A program made the position numbers and the translations under genes. The notes under the pieces are model-generated. The model ran no database searches. It saw only the letters and a list, made by a program, of their open reading frames with translations, and was not told the DNA's origin. From Microbotryum silenes-acaulis (lineage: Eukaryota > Basidiomycota > Microbotryomycetes > Microbotryales > Microbotryaceae): 64,000 bases of DNA. The DNA is taken from NCBI GenBank assembly GCA_003665825.1, contig QPFY01000002.1, positions 558,001 through 622,000 of the forward strand. The letters are read 5' to 3'. Positions 57,934 through 64,000 of the stretch are shown in pieces. Every line of letters begins with the position of its first letter. The first letter of the stretch is position 1.

Positions 57934-59921
57934 TTACAGGGCAATAGGCAGTAGTACCAGATAGCAGGAGTGCTTCCGTATGCTTCGATGGGCTGCAGTG
58001 CTTAGTGCCAGTACTGCAAAAGATCAAGCAAAGGAGTTTAGTGGCAGAATCCGTCGACCGACGCAAGAGCCATCAACATATGCTCGAACTCTGTTCCGCC
58101 AATGTCACTCACTTTGGAGGGGTCCCTTTTCAAGATCGACCAGGTTGGACTCGAGGTGGCTATTGGAGGATGCTCCAATGAGAATTTGATCGCCATGTTC
58201 CCGCTTGAGCAACGAGTGGTGATTGATCCAGCGAAGAGCAGCCTGGGCATCCAACGTGATAACAAATACTTCAACCCCGCTCATCCCTGAATCACTCGGT
58301 CCGGAAGGGGTAACTCACCTCACACATGGTCAAATTGTTCTTCTTTGCCACGGGCTCAATAAGAGCGAGAGCATCAAAGTAGTGATCGTTGAAGTACCGC
58401 TTGCGGTAGCCTTGCCCTTGGCCCGTCGCTGGGTCAAAGCTGATGTGGATATTGCGCAGTGAGTCAGATCCGTGGAAGCCTGTGAGGACTCCTTCCAGAC
58501 CTTACCGAGATCCTTTCTCCACTTGCATATCCAGGCTACTGTAACGACCGGTGAAGAGACCCCCCGCAAGTGGGTTGAACTCGTAGAAGGATATGCCGAA
58601 TTTGCGCAAGCACGGAAAGAGTCTGCGACCGAGAGTGAGGAGCAGCCAGTCGTTAGCCAACATACCTACAGCACAGAGGTGACCAAAGACCCAGCTCATT
58701 AGGTGCGTACTCTGGCTCGACGTTACGATGCAAAGCGTTGTAGATGCCTTGGTATGCCGTCGGTATGCCGTTGGCTTGATCCAGCCGTTCTGTTCGCAGA
58801 GCCCAACAATGTGGGCCACTTCCCAACTCTGCAACGAGGACCGAAGCGACGTGTAAGACTCGCTGATAGGCGTATACATACTCATAGTATTGATCGTACC
58901 ATATAGTTCGAGATGCCAAAGCGCTTGAATTTTCCCTCGCGGTACAGCTCGTCTACGGCGGCAAATGTCTCGTGGAAGTCGGTCTTGCGGTCCGGGGCAT
59001 CTGCCGGCAAGCGGCATAATTATATGTTAAGTCAGTGCGGTGCGTAGCTTGACCAAGTTGGATGTGAATCAACTCACGAAGGTACCACATGTCAAAGCAA
59101 GTCGTTTTGCATGCCTCGAGTTGCATGTCCAAGAATTTGCGCAGGTCGGCGCGCGAGTGGGTGATGGGGGTGCCGTCACTCGTTTTGGATGGGTACAGCT
59201 TTGTGCCGACGACCAATCCACGCTTCTTCCAGTCAATCTAGAGGTCGAACGCCGAGGTTAGCGTTCATAATTTCGGGAGGGCATGACTCTTTACGGTCCG
59301 GCGTAAAAACAGCAGTACGACATACCTCGCCGAGCATCTGCTCCGAAGTGTGCGAAGTGTAGACGAACGCCGTATCAAGCTCTATCGCAGAAAAGATGCG
59401 AGCGCGGAAGTAAAGCCTTCCGATAGGTGAGGGTGCACGACGCCGAGAAGTCAGGACCACAATGTAGAGCGAGTGATGAGAAAGCTACCAAGAGTAAACA
59501 GCCGCGCGGGAAGAAAGCCCCGCGCGCTCCCTAACTTAAACAGATCAAACTCCAATACCAAAGTGACTAATGACTAAACGCACGCGCATCCGCGCAGATA
59601 CCACAGGCACAGACACATATCAAATGACAAGCTCATTGTGCCCATGTTTCTGGAAAATGCCCAGCATGCTGCACAGGTGAGAAGTGAGTGCCGCAGAGGT
59701 ATTGGGAGCCGGGAAGAAGAATGTGGGGCCCCGGCAAGGGGAGGTCATACGTCAGCACGTGGAGCAGGCTCAAGCCATTCCGGAGGTACAGTTCGTGGTA
59801 CCTACCCTTCACAATCCTTGATAGTGTGTACTCGAGCACCTTCGGTTCCTTCTTTACCCCACGTCATCAAGCCTAGTACCACTCCTACGTTCGATGAGGC
59901 GGTGGTGTTCGAGGAGTTCAT
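57934..59921 (-). pseudogene. Aldo-keto reductase (AKR7-like) with 11-bp frameshifting duplication
   Basis: The gene encodes an aldo-keto reductase of the aflatoxin-aldehyde reductase type, a cytosolic NADPH enzyme for aldehyde detoxification. Exons inferred: 59806-59921, 59629-59668, 59326-59379, 59078-59237, 58900-59000, 58711-58828, 58506-58622, 58319-58439, 58113-58242 and perhaps 57934-58013. Motifs: LGLMTWGKEG, FVYTSHTSEQMLG, GTKLYPSKTSDG, DMWYLHAPDRKT, YREGKFKRFGISNYM, FGISFYEFNPLAGG and ILIGASSNSHLESN. In exon 58711-58828 the word ggtatgccgt is duplicated with an 11-bp period (58751-58771), which shifts the frame in the middle of KPTAYQGIYNALHR. Removing one period restores phase to the next exon exactly. 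The last exon and the exon 2/3 junction (long 249-nt intron) also look degraded. Confidence 0.85.
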
Positions 59922-62900
59922 ATTTGGTGGTCTTTGAGCTGTCAAGATAGAGAGCAAAGGGACAGCACTGCACCGTTCGTCAGCCACGCACGCCATAGGA
60001 TGTCACCCGAGACCGAAATATAGGGTAGAATGAGAAAGAGGAAGAATAGGAAGTCCAGTGGAAACAGGACGAGCCCAAACTCGCGCTCCACCTCCATTTG
60101 CCTCCACATCTCCTGGAGTAAAGGACTCCGCGCCGCCTATACGCCAGGCCGGCATCAAATTCGCCAGCATTGGGGCGCCTATAAATACAGCGAAGGGTGC
60201 GGGAGGTATGTAGTCTGTTTATTCCGTAGGAGAACCTTTGGTCATGTACATTTGGCGGATGTATTCACGTCGTCTGCTCACCCTACTGTCGGCGCGGTTC
60301 CCTGTAAGTCTAGCCTTCGCTCCCTTTCCGGCGGCGCTCGGCCCGTCAGAGTTGCTCACAGATCCATTTCATCCCAGACACCAAGTGGCACCAAGTGAGT
60401 GCGATCTGCGAAGTCTCCGGCGTGCAGCTTCTAAGCACGCAGAACGGGACTACAGTTGGTTGTCATTGTTGGTTACGGGGGCTCGAGGCAACCAAGCTCA
60501 CCCAACGCAACCCACTATGTCTCGACCAGACAAGCATTTATGGCATGGCTCAAGGGACCACGTTGCAGCTGGCTTGGACACCCCCACGTTTCCACGGGAG
60601 TCTGACACGTAGCTTAGCCCCGATCAGAACTACGAAGATAGTAACTAGGTAGATACCTGCCTGCGAATGTGTATGTACCCGGTAACTTCTACTTCCGCCC
60701 GGAAGTCACAAGCTGCTACGGAAGCCCACTAGTCCTTGTCTGTGCACAGTTGTGTCTGTGCTCGCTTCTTCCAATTGAACCGAGGGACCGGTCACTGTCT
60801 TGGCTGGGCCGCGGAGAAACCTGGCACCTAGCGCTGTTCACGCCCTGGCAGCAACTTCGTCGTACGAGAGGCGCGTCTCGGCGGTTCGGAGGCCGCTGTG
60901 TGCATCATTTTCAAATGTGTACAGGCAGCCCAGCATATACCACCGGTACTATGACATGTAGGAGTTGGCTTACCTACCGACTGCAGTTGAGGGCCTATGC
61001 CTTTTCCTAGGCACCCGATCAGCATGGGTCCTGGCAAAGTTCGGTCTCCGGACTCAGTAAACCGAGAGTTTCGCCTCATCGATAACCCACGGACTCACGG
61101 AGCCTATAACGTTGACCGCATCAGCGAGCCCGAGGCGAGCTCCAGTCTAGCTTGTGTACACGCAAAACAGGCACGATTTGTGAGCAAACAACTCAAGCTC
61201 GCCGTAAAAATTAGGTAGACCGACGACTGGCCAAGGCGGAGCGCCTCAGGCCAACGCGCGTAAGCGCGGCCTGTTCCGCCCCGCGGGAAAATACTGCACA
61301 GCTGGTTGAGAAGTTACCTCTGGGGGCCTCGACCTGCACTTCTACAGCCTCTGTCATCGCAGCACCCTAGGTTGGCATCTGCAGGTACAGGTAGGTAGAT
61401 GCTGGGGTCCCTGTACATGATGCGCATGGCTGGTAGAGCCACGCCGGTACGTGAACTGCTGCCAGTCATGAAAGGTGCCTATTTGTGGACCAGAGACATT
61501 CGGAAGAGCGCCGTGGATGCAGCCAGCAACCAGCGGCCTCCGCGCACATCCTCGGAGGTAGTACGTACCCGATGCATAGGAACCAAACCCACATGTTTGA
61601 AGCCGCTGGATCGGTAGACAAGCTTCGAGCTGCCATAGGCAGGTTTTCAGCCTGTTCTCGGAGAAAACTTGGCTCCCGAGTCGCCAGATTTACAGCAGCC
61701 TGGACGTGACATGATTGTTCTCGCACAGATCACTGACGTAAGGCCAGCAGTGCATTGACTCTAAGATCAGAGCAGTGCTACGTAGGTACAAGGAGCATTA
61801 TTACCAGCTACTTAGGCGGGTAGGTATGTTGGTAGTGGATCCATGGTAGATACCCTACCTAAGGTAGGTATTAGGTCGATAAGTAGAAATGACGTCACGA
61901 CTCGCGGAGTGATCCGACCGTCCCCCCACCCCGCACGGCTCAAAAATTAAGAATCACCTTCGGGCGTGCCTGATACCCCACGTCGCTTGATGGAACGCGC
62001 GTGCTGCTCGGTCATCAGCCGCTAACGGTCGTGTTGACACCACCCGATCTTCGGTAAAGTAGATACCTACTACACCGCATAAAATTTTGCTCACCTAGTA
62101 AAGACGAGTGGGCATGTGCTGTGTTCAGATTGTTCTCACGGCAAGGAGAGCGCCGCCGACAGCCTCAGATTGCTTGGCTGAACTGCGCATATATTGGATC
62201 GACGGCTTCGGAACGATTCACCCCCATTTTCACTCACCTGCCGGCGCTTGCACGATTACGTTATCGTAACAAGCAAACTTTGCTTGCGCAGTAGCAAGAT
62301 CATTTGGTGTCTGTCTTTATTGCAAGCCTTCTGATGACGATTCCGCCGCAGATAGGCAGGCTGGGCAACTTACGTTTCTTTAGCGGCTTCTAATTTTCCG
62401 AAGCGACGACGACGGCGGAGCATGAGGACGGTCTAGCTACTTTTCACTTTGAACGCCACCGTCCATGCCATAGGTATGTAGATAGGTAGTACCAAACCTC
62501 AGCTATCTCTTTCCTTTCTGCTCAGCTTCGGTAGACCGGCCCATTCGGGTCGTGCAGCCGACGCTGCACTCTGTAAGCTCGCTCCTCATCGGATTGTTTG
62601 ACGTTATCTCCGACTCGGCTCCGCGTTCAAGCGAAGAACACAGTCTCCTGCTTGGACGGGGGATCACAAAGCTCTTGAACCCCAGCGTAGAGACACGAGT
62701 GTATGTTCACGAACGTGAGGGGCGCTCCTGAGGGGTTCGACAGCGACGTCTGCCTCAAGCGAGAGAAGCGCCGCTCGTGAACGAAGAGGGGCTCAGGCCA
62801 GTGATTGGCCGTGCGGCTGGCAACATCTGGGCAGCTGCCCCGGAGCAAGCAGATTTAGGGACTAGCCCGGCGCCGGTTTGCGCTCGGGGGCGGCCCAGTG

Positions 62901-63519
62901 CCATGCGTCGAGCGTGGGGAAGACCGCAAGTCGACCGACGCGACCCCCTCGGGTCTACCCGCGCGCCGCCGACAGTTTCTTCTTTGCATTGGCGCCGTGC
63001 CGACAAAAGGGCATCTTTAATTCACCGCCTTGGGAAAATGTTTCTCCACCATACTTTTGTGTTCTACCTGCACCTTCAATTCAATTCACATCACACATCA
63101 CCAAGAGTCCCAACCTCCACCTTCGTCCTCTTTTGTGCACGCCATTTTCGAGCCTTGACTCACGCTCATAATTGAATCCCGTCGATCCGACCCGATTCTC
63201 GCGCGCGGCGCTGGCTGTCACGTTCAAATCTCTCGTCGGAATCGCAGGCGCCCTCAAGTCGCGACGCTTTCACGGCCTGTCCTCTCTTTGCCGCAGCCCC
63301 TCCTCTTCGCCTCGATCTACCCTACAAACCCCGGCCGCACTCTCTTCAGCTTGACACCATCTGCTTGCGTGTCCTCACAGCTTCGACTAGACCTTTCATC
63401 AACGCCCGCATCAAACCACCGCTCGTTTGCTGGGTGCTCGACTGCCGCCGCCCACCGTTCGCTGTCCCAACCGGCCTCTGCCTGTCTCTCCAACTCCGCT
63501 TGTCAGCGTCGCCGTAACC
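59922..63519. other. 3.6-kb gene-poor region rich in TACCTA/TAGGTA words
   Basis: No gene could be supported. From about 60640 to 62500 there are at least nine clusters of TAGGTA/TACCTA-type words, for example at 60645-60657, 60971-60978, 61389-61399, 61819-61835, 61847-61873, 62059-62071 and 62470-62491. At 61854-61868 CCTACCT and AGGTAGG form a 7+7 inverted repeat. TATA-like ctataaatac occurs at about 60179 on the plus strand. From about 63030 the sequence becomes pyrimidine-rich, as a leader of the right-edge gene. Confidence 0.55.
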
Positions 63520-63794
63520 ATGGTTTCCGACCGCTTCTTCGGCTTCCAAGGTTAGTGTACTCCATTTGTTGCATTTTGTAAGCTTCTGCGTGCTCATACC
63601 GCCGTCTTGCTTTCGCTGTAGACACCGCATTATTATGCGATCATGTCATCTCGACCCTCTTTTCGGTCGGCTCATCCTTGGCCAACAACGCGCCGTCGGC
63701 CACACCTGTCTCGGTCGTCGGCGGGCTCGAGACACCACCGATGTCACCTCCTAGCCCTAAGGACCAACAACCACCCATCTTGGGCGAGTTCGTT
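63520..63794 (+). CDS. Partial unknown protein at right edge
   Basis: Two exons, 63520-63550 and 63622-63794, join in frame: MVSDRFFGFQ then DTALLCDHVISTLFSVGS, followed by a Ser/Pro-rich part (ETPPMSPPSPKDQQPP) and GEFV before a gtgagt donor at 63795. A long pyrimidine-rich leader precedes the ATG, which lies in accATGG. The gene continues beyond the window; the next exon was not found in the last 200 bp. I do not recognise the family. Confidence 0.6.
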
Positions 63795-64000
63795 GTGAGT
63801 GTGCAGCTCCTTTGTTTTGCGACCACGACATCTCGGCTGCGGACCGGCAATTCTTCGCGCCGCCATCGGTCTGTTTTCCATCGTGATGAAGCGCGGGGGG
63901 GAACTGGCGAGATGTCCGGGCAGGATGATCATCGTCACGCCGATCGCCCAGAGTGGTTGTGAATGAGCGTGCTTTGCGACCCGTTCAGGCGCAGGCGCGG

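Noticed and set aside
60640..62500. Subtelomeric or telomeric repeat
   Set aside because: The TAGGTA words are scattered rather than in tandem, do not match TTAGGG arrays, and a normal gene follows at 63520.
1..64000. tRNA, rRNA, CRISPR arrays, complete transposons
   Set aside because: I looked for cloverleaf-type ends with GGTTCGA boxes, rRNA-like conserved blocks, spaced direct repeats, terminal repeats and reverse transcriptase or transposase motifs; none was convincing.

Overview
The window looks like nuclear DNA of a basidiomycete fungus, most likely a yeast-like member of Pucciniomycotina (Microbotryomycetes type). The evidence is high GC, closely packed genes on both strands, and many short introns (mostly 70-80 nt, with gtgagt/gtaagt/gtcagt donors and cag/tag acceptors). 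The protein set is typical of fungi: a RIM13/PalB calpain, AIR1/2, ORM1, epsin, PKA and DAK. No prokaryotic operon, CRISPR array, rRNA or tRNA gene was recognised. All exon boundaries were placed by eye from splice consensus, frame continuity and family conservation; none has transcript support.

Layout. 1-16.9 kb: a partial unknown gene at the left edge, an AT-rich island that may be organellar, RER1, a small Gly/Arg-rich protein, a calpain of about 19 exons (alkaline-pH Rim pathway), then two tandem class I alpha-mannosidase (GH47) genes, one carrying an apparent frameshift, then about 2.2 kb with little coding. 17-30 kb: an HMG-box protein, a large serine-rich membrane protein, a PPR protein, a Tim17-like membrane protein and a membrane dipeptidase (M19). 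30-42 kb: epsin, dihydroxyacetone kinase, an F-box protein and the PKA catalytic subunit. 42-57.6 kb: a coiled-coil protein, an SLD3-like replication factor, an FAD-linked oxidase with a very large disordered insertion, the TRAMP zinc-knuckle protein AIR1/2, the mismatch-repair endonuclease MLH3 and the sphingolipid regulator ORM1. 57.9-64 kb: an aldo-keto reductase broken by an 11-bp duplication, about 3.6 kb of gene-poor DNA rich in TACCTA/TAGGTA motifs, and a partial gene at the right edge.

The genes do not form one pathway. Several concern the secretory and endocytic system (RER1, GH47 pair, ORM1, epsin, RIM13), and AIR1/2 and MLH3 share a 278-bp divergent promoter. I found no convincing new multi-gene system. 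The most unusual signals are gene-structure ones: a 4-nt microexon in the calpain gene, other exons of 13-28 nt, introns of length divisible by three without stops, two candidate GC-AG introns, two frame-disrupted enzyme genes, and a roughly 325-residue serine-rich insertion inside a flavin-binding domain whose usual flavin-linking His is replaced by Phe.
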